Source: RGIG4140 sp045632845 (GTDB lineage Bacteria; Pseudomonadota; Alphaproteobacteria; CAAHEQ01; UBA3637). From it: a stretch of DNA of 64,000 nucleotides. The stretch is from positions 62,001 through 126,000 of the forward strand of contig JAZQXL010000015.1 of NCBI GenBank assembly GCA_045632845.1, read 5' to 3'. How positions within the stretch are numbered: the first letter of the stretch is position 1; each line of letters starts with the position of its first letter. The notes beneath the pieces are model-generated. The model was not told the DNA's origin, searched no databases, and was given only the letters and a program-made list of their open reading frames with translations. The position numbers were made by a program, and so were the translations under genes. This document shows, piece after piece, positions 49,901 to 58,348 of the stretch.

Positions 49901-50757
49901 GCTCACATTATGTTTATAATGGTAAAATTCATTACAGCGCCCCTCGTCAAACATCCAACGTTTGGGTTGAAGGGATTTATGGACAATCAGAATATTCTGG
50001 CAAAAACAAATGGGATATGGATACCATGGGTGTTGCTGCAGGTGTTGAAGCCAAGCTCACAAAGACTTTAAAAGTTGGGGCAATGGTTGCTTATACAACA
50101 TCAGATGGTGGTCCAACTTCTCGTGATACAGAAATTGAAACAACCGCAGGGGCTTTGTATGCTGAATACAGCCCAAGCCGTTTCTATGCCAATGCTTTTG
50201 CGTTGTATGGTACATCAAAAGTCAAGGAAGAACGCTCTGTCTTTTCAAAAAAAGTTGAATCAGAATTTGATGTGAACATTGTGGCTGCCCAAGCCATTGC
50301 AGGGTACAAATTGGGTCCTGTTGTGTTTGGCAATTGGGTCAGTGGGGTGATTTCACCAGAAGCTGGGTTTAGATACGTCTATGCAAAGCAAAGAGAATAC
50401 ACAGATTCACTGGGTCAAACAGTTGAAGGAACAGACAGTCACACGTTAACAGGTATCTTGGGGGCAAAATACACCGTTGGGTATAGATTGTCACCAGATA
50501 TGTGGATGTATCCAGAACTCAGAGCTGCTTTGACATATGACTTTATCACACCAACAATGGACACAAACGTTGTTTTGTTAAATGGGGCAAATTACACATA
50601 CGAAACAGAAGAAATGGATCGTTTTGGTGTTGAAATCGGTGTTAAAATGGGTCTTGAAATTGACAAACGCACCGAAATTGGCTTGGAATATGAAGGTCTT
50701 TTCAAAGGCGATTACACCAATCACACAGGTGTTGCAAATGTGAAATATCATTTCTAA
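46912..50757 (+). CDS. Giant autotransporter with Pmp-like passenger repeats
   Basis: 1281 residues. Residues 1-37 are a signal peptide (VIKFAFASLLLCSVSLPYQAIA). The passenger (40-900) is a series of more than ten units of the type GGAIYN ... F-x-x-N (for example GGALFNKGDAYFEGDASFSNN and GGAIFNKGVMTLGGETYFEGN), the pattern of chlamydial polymorphic membrane proteins, which form beta-helices. A linker rich in Thr/Gly and a CPSGDC pair follows. Residues 1010-1281 form the autotransporter beta-barrel, ending in VANVKYHF with the terminal Phe. The protein is thus secreted by the type V route and displayed at the surface; adhesion is the likely use. Confidence 0.93.
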   Translation: MGDNRSNVRLGLSGVIKFAFASLLLCSVSLPYQAIANNMGVNDGTDLRTALLDGSWSLSLGSNVEGSGFSIPSPGQEFIRKSKHDDTWLNTQNVDLDFMGAVTFQNAYYGQEKLLEKADPFADYTRFHGYLGGEVWSVSEDGDAIASFEGGAIHNEAHTSFTGKSIAFVSNTIDATTFFKENPSDIFAKGGAFYNADTLTVAPDTDAAFNSNMVIAGAAAVSKEGMPSFANAYAQGGALFNKGDAYFEGDASFSNNIVTQRWVNTWGFPPKDGETRDAWSLSDGGAIYNEKDIVFSKSATFVGNKAENGSSSRGGGIYNAGNDGYNVDDGYNFGTTEVVTPTIRFKGDATFIQNIATSKDFYAYGGGIANMKGHIIFDGLTAFSANESVLEDDGPGLVAAGAGLYSLGRGSSATFNGTTYFLNNKIRSNDLQSSGNGAGVYLSDGIIDFNGTALFSGNSIVAHAQKEVGGFVVEKGLSYGEGGGMQVLGTTAVATFKKDVVFEENSVVASTYAVGGAIANYGTTNFEGASNIVFENNSVKNMVAETDYTDEELARYNIQFIQGRGGALYNAEGNTTFGAGTTVTFKGNKALSEKAKGYGGAVYNEVFANDTGRVNFFGKTTFVENEATTGGGAIFNKGVMTLGGETYFEGNKAPLGGAIYNDTGAQMTISGSKVAFKNNEADLGSNIYNLGTVTIQGVIDTMAINYEPYTEIPYPTDAHTLLDQSGDIYNAGVLNINNSMLQLTGINTKQTTDKTIGTISLNESIVDLGLNTIYTDVFNVNQNSKVITHVGENSNGKVVAGSNINISGQGTQLQVIVDVDELQKGETKEYQIFKVEADANTPSTTEGESQTPASTITGGFAGIAENHLYTITEKEGEKGVYVVERGTNSATNQGGGTGSVPKPVNPYCPSGDCENYNKAASDAWLDGGVIEGNEDAQFMRTQLHGLAQVQGFNSQEYQDAINAITPDTSSLITAHANEVTRQISNAISKRFYSSVERSHYVYNGKIHYSAPRQTSNVWVEGIYGQSEYSGKNKWDMDTMGVAAGVEAKLTKTLKVGAMVAYTTSDGGPTSRDTEIETTAGALYAEYSPSRFYANAFALYGTSKVKEERSVFSKKVESEFDVNIVAAQAIAGYKLGPVVFGNWVSGVISPEAGFRYVYAKQREYTDSLGQTVEGTDSHTLTGILGAKYTVGYRLSPDMWMYPELRAALTYDFITPTMDTNVVLLNGANYTYETEEMDRFGVEIGVKMGLEIDKRTEIGLEYEGLFKGDYTNHTGVANVKYHF

Positions 50758-50782
50758 GCATTTCAATTTATCAAAAAATCAA

Positions 50783-50820
50783 AAGAGCTGGCAAAAAATT
50801 GCGGGCTCTTTTTTTTTATT
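50783..50820 (+). terminator. Terminator after the autotransporter
   Basis: AAGAGC-tGGC and GCgGGCTCTT form the stem, followed by a long T run. Confidence 0.88.
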
Positions 50821-50917
50821 TTAAGAGCGCTTTGGGTTAAAAAATACTTGTTTTTTTAATCAATTTCGTGTACAAGGTAAAAAAAAGAATAAATTATCAA
50901 GAAAGGCGCTGATTATT

Positions 50918-51973
50918 ATGTTTAAATTAGAACGGATTAAAAGTATTTTAAAACACTTTTCCTGTGATATGGCAATTGACCTTGGGACTGCGAATACATT
51001 GGTATATGTGCATGGCAAAGGTCTTGTTTTGAATGAACCATCTGTGGTTGCCATTGCTGAACATCGAGGTAAAAAACAAGTGATTGCTGTTGGAAATGAA
51101 GCCAAACAAATGCTTGGCCGTACCCCTGGGCAAATTCAAGCAATCCGTCCGTTAAGAGATGGGGTGATTGCTGATTTTGACGTTGCTGATGAAATGATTA
51201 AGCGTTTTATTCAAAAAGCATTGGGTCACAAATCTTTGGCACGTCCGATGATTGTGATTTGTGTGCCATCTGGTTCAACCGCTGTTGAACGCAGAGCCAT
51301 TCAAGATGCAGCTGACAATTCAAGAGCCAGAAAAGTCTTTTTAATTGAAGAACCAATGGCCGCCGCTATTGGGGCAGGGTTGCCAGTGAATGAACCATTT
51401 GGTTCAATGGTTGTTGATATTGGGGGTGGGACAACAGAAGTTGCCGTTATTTCATTGGGTGGGATTGTTTATGCAAGATCTATCCGTGTTGGTGGGGATA
51501 AAATGGATGAATCCATCATTTCCTATATCCGCAGAAATCACAGCTTGTTAATTGGTGAAGCTTCAGCTGAACGCATCAAAAAAGCAATTGCAGCTGCTTC
51601 CATTCCAACAGAGGGTGAGGGCATGACAATCCCAGTTAAAGGGCGTGATTTGAGAAATGGTGTGCCAAAAGAAATTGTTGTGACAGAACGTCAAATTGCC
51701 GAAGCTTTGGCAGAACCTGTTGCTCAAATTGTTGAAGCTGTTAAAGTTGCTTTGGAACATATTGATCCAGAATTGGCAGCTGATATTGTGGACAGAGGGA
51801 TCATGCTCACAGGGGGTGGTGCCTTGCTTAGACGCTTAGATTCAGTTTTAAGAGCTGCCACAGGGTTGCCAGTTTCAGTGGCTGAAAATGCGCTTCAATG
51901 TGTTGCCTTGGGTTCTGGTATCGCTGTTGAAAAGATTGGCAAATTTGAAAATATTTTAACAAGTATGTATTAA
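50918..51973 (+). CDS. mreB: Rod-shape determining protein, actin homologue
   Basis: 351 residues with the actin-type ATPase signatures: phosphate 1 IDLGTANTLVYVHGKGLV, connect 1 IQDAADNSRARKVFLIEEPMAAAIG, phosphate 2 VVDIGGGTTEVAVISLGGIV, and adenosine motif GIMLTGGGALLR near residue 290. It assembles as membrane-associated filaments guiding lateral wall synthesis. It opens the mreB-mreC-mreD-mrdA-mrdB block; the gap to mreC is 59 bp and the other genes are nearly fused. The presence of this block indicates a rod-shaped cell with a peptidoglycan wall. Confidence 0.98.
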   Translation: MFKLERIKSILKHFSCDMAIDLGTANTLVYVHGKGLVLNEPSVVAIAEHRGKKQVIAVGNEAKQMLGRTPGQIQAIRPLRDGVIADFDVADEMIKRFIQKALGHKSLARPMIVICVPSGSTAVERRAIQDAADNSRARKVFLIEEPMAAAIGAGLPVNEPFGSMVVDIGGGTTEVAVISLGGIVYARSIRVGGDKMDESIISYIRRNHSLLIGEASAERIKKAIAAASIPTEGEGMTIPVKGRDLRNGVPKEIVVTERQIAEALAEPVAQIVEAVKVALEHIDPELAADIVDRGIMLTGGGALLRRLDSVLRAATGLPVSVAENALQCVALGSGIAVEKIGKFENILTSMY

Positions 51974-52032
51974 CTTTTTTAAGCTCCTCTTGGGTGTTTT
52001 TGTGAGCTTTATTTCTTAGGAAGAGAAACCTA

Positions 52033-52899
52033 ATGGCAAGCAACAAGTTTTTTCGACTGCAACGGATTAAACAGCAGCTTAAGCGCTTTGTTGCTTTGCC
52101 AATGGCGTTTGTTTCTTTGATTATGTTTTTGTATTTTAGTTTCACATCTCACCCCATGGTTGAGGAGGGAAAACGCGCCATATATGATTCATTTATCCCT
52201 GTGATGAGCGTTGTTTCTTCTCCGATTGAAACGGTGGTTGAACGGGTTTCATTTATCAAAAATTATGTGAACGTATATGCTGAAAATGAGCGCTTGCGTG
52301 CTGAAAACAAGCTCTTAAAAGGCTGGCAAAACACCGCCTATAAATTGGCTTTGGAGCAAAAAGAATTGCTGGGTCACTTGAATTATCAACCCCTTTTTGA
52401 AGCAAAAACAAAATTGGTTCGTATGCTTGGGGAATTTAACAGCCCATTTTCTCATTCCATTGTGTTAGAAGGTGGCACGCAAAATGGGATTCATAAAGGG
52501 GATGTGTTAATCAAGCACAATGCCTTGTTTGGCCATGTGATTGAGGTGAATCTTAAAACCGCACGTGCTCTTAAGTTGACGGATTATTTTTCAAGATTAC
52601 CCGTGTTTGTGGGGGAAGGGAAAGTCCCCGCCATTTTGATGGGGAACAATTCTGATATGCCTGAACTTATAGCTCTTCCTGAAGAACACGTTATTCAAGA
52701 GGGGGATATGGTGATTACGGCAGGCATTGCGGGCGTATATCCAGAAGGGTTGATGATTGGTAAGGTTCAAAAAGAAGATACAACTTACAAAGTTAAGCTT
52801 TTGGAAAATAAGTCAAATGACAGTTTTGTTCAAGTTGTTCATTTTGATTTAGGTGGGTTGATTGAAACACCCGCAAGCTTGCAAAAAGAGGGCAACTAA
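52033..52899 (+). CDS. mreC: Rod-shape determining protein MreC
   Basis: 288 residues with one membrane helix near residues 20-40 (FVALPMAFVSLIMFLYFSF), a coiled coil at 75-105 (ENERLRAENKLLKGWQNTAYKL) and a periplasmic MreC beta-rich part (LVRMLGEFNSPFSHSIVLEGGTQNGIHKGDVLIKHN ... VIQEGDMVITAGIAGVYPEGLMIGKV). It links MreB, PBP2 and RodA in the elongasome. Its stop overlaps the mreD start by one base (TAATG). Confidence 0.97.
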   Translation: MASNKFFRLQRIKQQLKRFVALPMAFVSLIMFLYFSFTSHPMVEEGKRAIYDSFIPVMSVVSSPIETVVERVSFIKNYVNVYAENERLRAENKLLKGWQNTAYKLALEQKELLGHLNYQPLFEAKTKLVRMLGEFNSPFSHSIVLEGGTQNGIHKGDVLIKHNALFGHVIEVNLKTARALKLTDYFSRLPVFVGEGKVPAILMGNNSDMPELIALPEEHVIQEGDMVITAGIAGVYPEGLMIGKVQKEDTTYKVKLLENKSNDSFVQVVHFDLGGLIETPASLQKEGN

Positions 52900-53402
52900 T
52901 GCAAAAGGTTTTGGCTCAAAAATACGTTGCTTTGCTAGCGCCATTTATTGTGTTGATGTTTTTTTCATTTTTTGAAAGTGCCTTGCTGTTTCAATTTGGT
53001 CTTAACTATCCCATTGTTTCCCTTTTGATTTGTTTTGTTTTTTATTTTAGCATTTTTAATCCAGTCAAATTAAATTTAATTTTTGTTTTTTTGTTGGGGT
53101 TAGCTTCTGATTTTTTTATGTCTTATCCCTTAGGGTTTCAATCATTTGCCTTGTTGATTGGGGCCTTTTTGGCAGGGTTTAATCGCAGAATTTTGTTTCA
53201 AGTTCCCTTTCACAAACAATGGGCTATTTTTGGGGGAACACTTTTTTGTGTGTATGTGCTTAACCTATTGCTCTTGCGTGTGTTTTTGGACTTGACAATT
53301 TCATTTTCAAATTTTTTGACTGAGTTTGTTTTTATTTTGTTGATGTATCCATTTTTGGCAAAATTGGCAGCTTTTATCAATCAAAAAACGGGGGTTTTGT
53401 AA
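52899..53402 (+). CDS. mreD: Rod-shape determining protein MreD
   Basis: 167 residues, five to six hydrophobic helices, basic ends. The segment LIFVFLLGLASDFFMSYPLGFQSFALLIGAFLAG matches the conserved core of MreD (G-x-x-x-D-x-x-x-x-x-P-L-G). It begins in the mreC stop and ends immediately before the PBP2 start, so the genes are translationally coupled. Confidence 0.95.
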   Translation: MQKVLAQKYVALLAPFIVLMFFSFFESALLFQFGLNYPIVSLLICFVFYFSIFNPVKLNLIFVFLLGLASDFFMSYPLGFQSFALLIGAFLAGFNRRILFQVPFHKQWAIFGGTLFCVYVLNLLLLRVFLDLTISFSNFLTEFVFILLMYPFLAKLAAFINQKTGVL

Positions 53403-55247
53403 ATGAGTGCTCCGTGGAAGTATGAAAAAGATCGTGTTTTTTCAAAGCGTATTTTGGTGTTGCTTGGTTTTTTTCTTTTGCTGATTGCGATTTTAATTTC
53501 AAGAGTGTTTTATTTGCAAATTTTGCAGGGGGAAAGATACAAATTTTTGGCAGATAAAAACCGTACCTCCATTCGTTTGACAATGCCAAGCAGGGGGAAT
53601 ATTTTTGACAGAAATGGTGTTCGTTTGGCTGAAAATAAAAAGACGTTTCAAGCCATTTTGATTAAGGATGAGGCAAAAGATGCTAATCAGGCTGTTGAAA
53701 ATTTTGCTAAAATCATTCCGTTGGAAGAAGATGAGCTTGCCCGTATTTATAAAGATATGAAAAAAAAGCGTGCGTTTATGCCCATTTTGATTAAAGATGG
53801 CCTCTCATTTTATGATATTTCAAAATTACACTTAAACGCCCCAGATTTGATGGGCATTCAAATTGAAGAAGAATTGACAAGGTTTTATCCTTTCAAAGAG
53901 CAAAATGCTCATTTAATTGGTTATGTTTCTTTGTTAAACGAACGTGATTTGGAAAATAACCCTGATAGCCCCTTGGCAGATTTGCCAGGCTATAGAATTG
54001 GCAGAACGGGGATTGAGCATTCATTTGAATCTGTTTTAAAAGGCTCCCCAGGGATGCGCAAGCGTGAGGTGAATGCTTATGGCCATTTGGTGCGTATTTT
54101 GGAGGAAGAAGACGCTAAAAAAGGCGAAAATATTCACTTAACCATTGATTCTAGGCTTCAAAAAATTGCCCTTGACGCTTTGAATGGTGAAGCTGCCAGT
54201 GCGGTGGTGATGAATGTGAACACAGGGGAGATTTTGGCTTTGGTTTCATCCCCTTCGTTTGACAGCAACATTTTCACCATGCCTGTTTCAACAAAAGTGT
54301 GGAATGGGTTGATTAATAATGAAAGACGCCCCTTGCAAAACAAGGCTTTGACGGGGACGTATTCTCCCGGGTCAATTTTCAAATTGGTTGTGGGGTTGGC
54401 CGCTTTGGAAGAAAAGGCCATTTATCAAGACAAAAAAATCTATTGCAATGGCAAGCACACTGTGGGTAATCATGATTTCCACTGTTGGAAACGAGGGGGA
54501 CACGGTTTTGTGAATTTGGAAGAAGCATTGATGCATTCTTGTGATGTTTATTTTTATCAAATTGCTGAGCAAATTGGATCTGAAAAAATTCTCGCCATGG
54601 CCAAACGATTTGGTTTGGGTTCAGCTTTAGACATTGGCATTGTTGGGGAAAAAGATGGCTTTGTTCCCTCAAGTGAGTGGAAAAAAGCCAGATTTAAAGA
54701 TGAGTGGCGAACGGGGGATACAATCAATTTAAGCATTGGTCAGGGCTTTATCACAACAACCCCTTTGCAGCTTGTTTATTTGATCAGTCAAATTGCCAAT
54801 GGGGGATATAAAGTCAAACCCCATATCATTCAAGGACAAGCCCTTGAAAATCCAGCCTCTTTGGGGCTTAATAATTGGCATTTGCGGTTGATTAAATCTG
54901 GCATGAATATGGTTGTGAACAATGAAAAAGGCACAGCATATAAAGCAAGGTTTGTCCAAAAAGGGGAACGCATGGCGGGCAAAACAGCCAGTACGCAGGT
55001 GCGCCGTATCAGTAAAAAAGAACGTGAAAAAGGCGTTATTTCACAAGATAAATTGCCTTGGAAATATCGGGATCACGCCATTTTCGGTGCCTATGCCCCA
55101 TTAGATAAGCCAAGATTAGCCGTTGTTGTGATGGTTGAACATGGGGGCGGGGGTGCTTCAGCTGCAGCCCCAGTTGCAAGCCATATTTTAAAAGAAGCTT
55201 TAAGACTTTTTCCCGAGCAAAATACCACATCCATAAAGAAGGATTAG
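53403..55247 (+). CDS. mrdA: Penicillin-binding protein 2
   Basis: 614 residues. One N-terminal membrane helix (ILVLLGFFLLLIAILISRVFYLQI), a dimerisation domain with SRGNIFDRNGVRLAENK, and a C-terminal transpeptidase: SxxK in YSPGSIFKLV, SxN-type element in LMHSCDVYFYQIA, and the third motif in MAGKTASTQVR, where the usual KTG is KTA. It cross-links lateral peptidoglycan. The KTA variant is unusual but otherwise the fold is normal. Adjacent to rodA, 12 bp downstream. Confidence 0.95.
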   Translation: MSAPWKYEKDRVFSKRILVLLGFFLLLIAILISRVFYLQILQGERYKFLADKNRTSIRLTMPSRGNIFDRNGVRLAENKKTFQAILIKDEAKDANQAVENFAKIIPLEEDELARIYKDMKKKRAFMPILIKDGLSFYDISKLHLNAPDLMGIQIEEELTRFYPFKEQNAHLIGYVSLLNERDLENNPDSPLADLPGYRIGRTGIEHSFESVLKGSPGMRKREVNAYGHLVRILEEEDAKKGENIHLTIDSRLQKIALDALNGEAASAVVMNVNTGEILALVSSPSFDSNIFTMPVSTKVWNGLINNERRPLQNKALTGTYSPGSIFKLVVGLAALEEKAIYQDKKIYCNGKHTVGNHDFHCWKRGGHGFVNLEEALMHSCDVYFYQIAEQIGSEKILAMAKRFGLGSALDIGIVGEKDGFVPSSEWKKARFKDEWRTGDTINLSIGQGFITTTPLQLVYLISQIANGGYKVKPHIIQGQALENPASLGLNNWHLRLIKSGMNMVVNNEKGTAYKARFVQKGERMAGKTASTQVRRISKKEREKGVISQDKLPWKYRDHAIFGAYAPLDKPRLAVVVMVEHGGGGASAAAPVASHILKEALRLFPEQNTTSIKKD

Positions 55248-55259
55248 AAAGGATTTGAG

Positions 55260-56423
55260 ATGCCCTTTTTTAAAGATAGAAACTGTTATCTTAAAAATTA
55301 TAATTTATCCTTAACTGATAAGATAAAAGCTTTTAATTACAAGCTGTTATCTCTTGTTTGTTTGGTTGTTTTTATTGGGATAGGCACGCTTTATTCTGCC
55401 GCAAATGGCAGTTGGGACCCTTGGGCAGATAGGCAGTTTATGCGTTTTTTGTTGAGCTTGTCTGTTTTGATTTGTGTTTCAATGGTTAATTTGCGTTTGT
55501 GGATGAAGTATGCCTATCTATTTTATGGGATTAGTTTTTTGCTCTTAATTGGTGTGACGCTGTTTGGTCATGTGGGCATGGGTGCGCAACGTTGGCTCAA
55601 TTTAGGCTTTATGCGTCTGCAACCATCTGAATTGATGAAAATTACCCTTGTTTTGGCTCTGGCACGCTATTTTCACGGGGTGACATTAAATGAGATTAGG
55701 TCCATCAGATCAATTGTTCCGCCTTCATTGATGATGATTTTGCCCGTGGCGTTGATTTTGGAACAACCTGATTTGGGAACGGCGCTGATGCTTGTGTTTG
55801 CAACAGGAGCCATTTTCTTTTTGGTTGGGGTAGAGTGGTGGAAATTTGCCCTTGTCGGCACAGGTGTTTTAACAGCCATCCCCATTTTGTGGACCTGTTT
55901 GCATGAATATCAAAAAAAACGGGTGATGACGTTTTTAAACCCTGAAAATGACCCCTTGGGCAGTGGATATCACATTATGCAGTCCAAAATTGCCTTAGGC
56001 TCTGGTGGCGTTCTTGGGAAGGGGTTTATGGAAAGTACGCAAAGCAGATTGAACTTTTTGCCTGAAAAACAAACAGACTTTATTTTTACTTTAATTGCTG
56101 AAGAATTTGGATTTTTAGGGTCCACGGTGTTGATTTTGCTTTTTTTGAGCATTATTATTTATTGCTTTTATATTGGGGTGATTTCAAATAATTATTTTGG
56201 GAAAGTTCTTGCCACAGGCTTGGGGGTTAATTTTGCCCTCTATGTGTTTATAAATATTGGCATGGTTTCAGGGTTGCTTCCTGTTGTGGGCGTTCCATTG
56301 CCTTTGGTTTCCTATGGTGGAACAGCGATGATGACCTTGTTTTTTGGCTTTGGGTTGGTTGAGGCTGTTTATATCAATAAAGAAATGGTTATTGGTCGAA
56401 ATGGTTCAATTGATGATGAATAA
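55260..56423 (+). CDS. mrdB: RodA lipid II polymerase (SEDS family)
   Basis: 387 residues with about ten membrane helices. SEDS features include GAQRWLNLGFMRLQPSELMKI, EQPDLGTALMLVFATGAIFF (catalytic Asp in the PDLGT loop), EKQTDFIFTLIAEEFGF, and the C-terminal GVPLPLVSYGGTAMMTLFFGFGLV. RodA polymerises glycan strands from lipid II together with PBP2. The first about 30 residues (FFKDRNCYLKNYNLSLTDK) are a slightly long polar N-terminus. It is the end of the elongation block; the TPR-methyltransferase gene starts 15 bp later. Confidence 0.96.
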   Translation: MPFFKDRNCYLKNYNLSLTDKIKAFNYKLLSLVCLVVFIGIGTLYSAANGSWDPWADRQFMRFLLSLSVLICVSMVNLRLWMKYAYLFYGISFLLLIGVTLFGHVGMGAQRWLNLGFMRLQPSELMKITLVLALARYFHGVTLNEIRSIRSIVPPSLMMILPVALILEQPDLGTALMLVFATGAIFFLVGVEWWKFALVGTGVLTAIPILWTCLHEYQKKRVMTFLNPENDPLGSGYHIMQSKIALGSGGVLGKGFMESTQSRLNFLPEKQTDFIFTLIAEEFGFLGSTVLILLFLSIIIYCFYIGVISNNYFGKVLATGLGVNFALYVFINIGMVSGLLPVVGVPLPLVSYGGTAMMTLFFGFGLVEAVYINKEMVIGRNGSIDDE

Positions 56424-56438
56424 AAAAAGGAGCAGGGT

Positions 56439-58220
56439 ATGTCCAATTTAGATGCAATGTTAGATCAGGCTTTTTTAGCGTATAATCAAAAAGATTATGA
56501 TATGGCAGAAGATTTGGCTCGCCAAGTTTTGACCCTTGCCCCAGCTCAGGGGGATGGGCTTTATCTGTTGGGGCTGGTTGCCTCTCAAATGGGTGCTTAT
56601 GAACCAGCTGAAAAGCTTCTTTATCAAGCGGTCCAGTTGTATCCTGAAAATAAGCAATATAAGCTTTCATTGGGATTTATTCTTGAAAAACAAGGCAGGT
56701 TGGATGAAGCGCTTTCTTTTTATGACCCTTATAAAGAAGATGCTTTTGTCTTATCTGAAATTGGGTTTATTTATTTGCAAAAAGGCCAACCAGACTTTGC
56801 AAAGAGTGCGTTTGATAAAAGCTTGTCTTTAAATGCGGATGTTTTGACTGCTTATATTGGAAAATCTTTGATTTTAAGACGGCAAAACCTTTTTAAAGAC
56901 TCTTTAAGTTTGTTAGAAGAAGCTTTAACTCATGGACAAAGTGCTGAGCTTTATTATCAGTTGGCACAAGCTTATCGCCATGTGGGAAAATTGAAACCTG
57001 CTTTAAGTGCCATTGAAAATGCTTTAAAAATTCAAGAGGTTGCCTCATTTTATAATGAAAAAGGATTGATTGAAGAAGCGCAAGGCTTGATTGAAAATGC
57101 CAAATATTCCTATGAAATGTCAATTCAAAAAAATGCCTACAGTGCGGATGGATATGCCAATCTTGCAAACCTTTATTTTAAAGAAAAAGACCTTAAAAAA
57201 GCAGAAGATTTATATAAAAGAGCGCTGGGGATTGATAAAGATTTTTTAAATGCGCATCATAATTTGGCTCTTGTTCTTTATGAGCAAAATAGGTTAACAG
57301 AGGCTTTGGAACATTTAAGAAGTGTGATTATACTCAATCCAAATCATACCTCTTCACTTTATAATTTGGCCATTATTTTAGAAGAAACAGGAGATTATTC
57401 CGAATCTGCGGGGCTGTATTTTAATCTTTTGGCGCAAAAAAAAGAAATTCAAGACCTTGAATTTCGCATTCAAAACGTTTTAACCCTTTTGGCAAAAGGT
57501 GAAAAAAAAGATAAAAAACAAGCCCTTTCTTTTGTAAAGGGGTGGGTTAAAAGCTTCCCAGAAAGTGTGGTAGCGGCCTACACAAATGCGTCCTTAAATG
57601 CTCAAAAGGTGACAGAGGAACTTTCAAAAGCGTATGCAGAAGCACTTTATGATGCTTTTGCCCCTTCTTATGAACAAGAAATGCAAAAATTGCAAGCAAC
57701 ACCGCTTGAAAAAATCAGCGAGATTGTTGCCCTTAAGGATACGGATCATGTATTAGATCTTGGCTGTGGGACGGGTTCATTATCTTCTTATTTAACAACT
57801 TTTAACACGCTAACAGGCGTTGATATTTCAAAAAAAATGCTGTTAAAAGCGCAAGAAAAAGGAACTTATACCCGCCTTGTTCATCAAGATATTACAGGGT
57901 TTTTAAAAGAAGATGACAATCAATATGACTTTGTTGTGGCAAGTGATGTAACTGGTTATTTTTCAAATATTGAAGCGTTTTTATCCCTTGTTTTCGCGCG
58001 TCTTTCAAAGAATGGCTCGTTCACCTTTACAATTGAGCTTGGCGCTACCCAAGAAGAGGTCGCTTTGTTGGAAAATGCCCGCTTTGTTTATAAAGAAGAA
58101 TATGTTTCAACCCTGCTTTTAAACCTTGGGTATACTATTTTAATTAAAAATGAAATCCCTCTTCGAAAAGAAGGGACGGGGATGGCAATGGGTGTTTTGT
58201 ATTTGGTTCAAAAAGCTTAA
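56439..58220 (+). CDS. TPR-repeat protein fused to a SAM-dependent methyltransferase
   Basis: 593 residues. Residues 1-380 contain about ten tetratricopeptide repeats (for example AEDLYKRALGIDKDFLNAHHNLALVLYEQNRLTEALEHL). The C-terminal 190 residues are a class I methyltransferase: VLDLGCGTGSLSSYL (motif I), LTGVDISKKMLLKAQEK (acidic residue binding SAM) and YDFVVASDVTGYF (motif II). The TPR part probably recognises the substrate; this arrangement recurs in alphaproteobacteria, but its target is unknown. AAAGGAG precedes the ATG, and it probably belongs to the mre-mrd transcript. Confidence 0.92.
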   Translation: MSNLDAMLDQAFLAYNQKDYDMAEDLARQVLTLAPAQGDGLYLLGLVASQMGAYEPAEKLLYQAVQLYPENKQYKLSLGFILEKQGRLDEALSFYDPYKEDAFVLSEIGFIYLQKGQPDFAKSAFDKSLSLNADVLTAYIGKSLILRRQNLFKDSLSLLEEALTHGQSAELYYQLAQAYRHVGKLKPALSAIENALKIQEVASFYNEKGLIEEAQGLIENAKYSYEMSIQKNAYSADGYANLANLYFKEKDLKKAEDLYKRALGIDKDFLNAHHNLALVLYEQNRLTEALEHLRSVIILNPNHTSSLYNLAIILEETGDYSESAGLYFNLLAQKKEIQDLEFRIQNVLTLLAKGEKKDKKQALSFVKGWVKSFPESVVAAYTNASLNAQKVTEELSKAYAEALYDAFAPSYEQEMQKLQATPLEKISEIVALKDTDHVLDLGCGTGSLSSYLTTFNTLTGVDISKKMLLKAQEKGTYTRLVHQDITGFLKEDDNQYDFVVASDVTGYFSNIEAFLSLVFARLSKNGSFTFTIELGATQEEVALLENARFVYKEEYVSTLLLNLGYTILIKNEIPLRKEGTGMAMGVLYLVQKA

Positions 58221-58253
58221 GGCTTTGGCTCAAAAGATTGCGGGTTAACCAAA

Positions 58254-58283
58254 TAAAAAGGGGCTTAAAAAAGCCCTTTTTTC
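58254..58283 (+). terminator. Terminator after the TPR-methyltransferase
   Basis: AAAAAGGGGCTT pairs with AAGCCCTTTTTT across a short A-rich loop. Confidence 0.88.
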
Positions 58284-58348
58284 TAATTATGGATAAGCAA
58301 AGCATGACTTAAGATGATACCCTTTGCCAGAGCTCAAAATAAGGGGTG

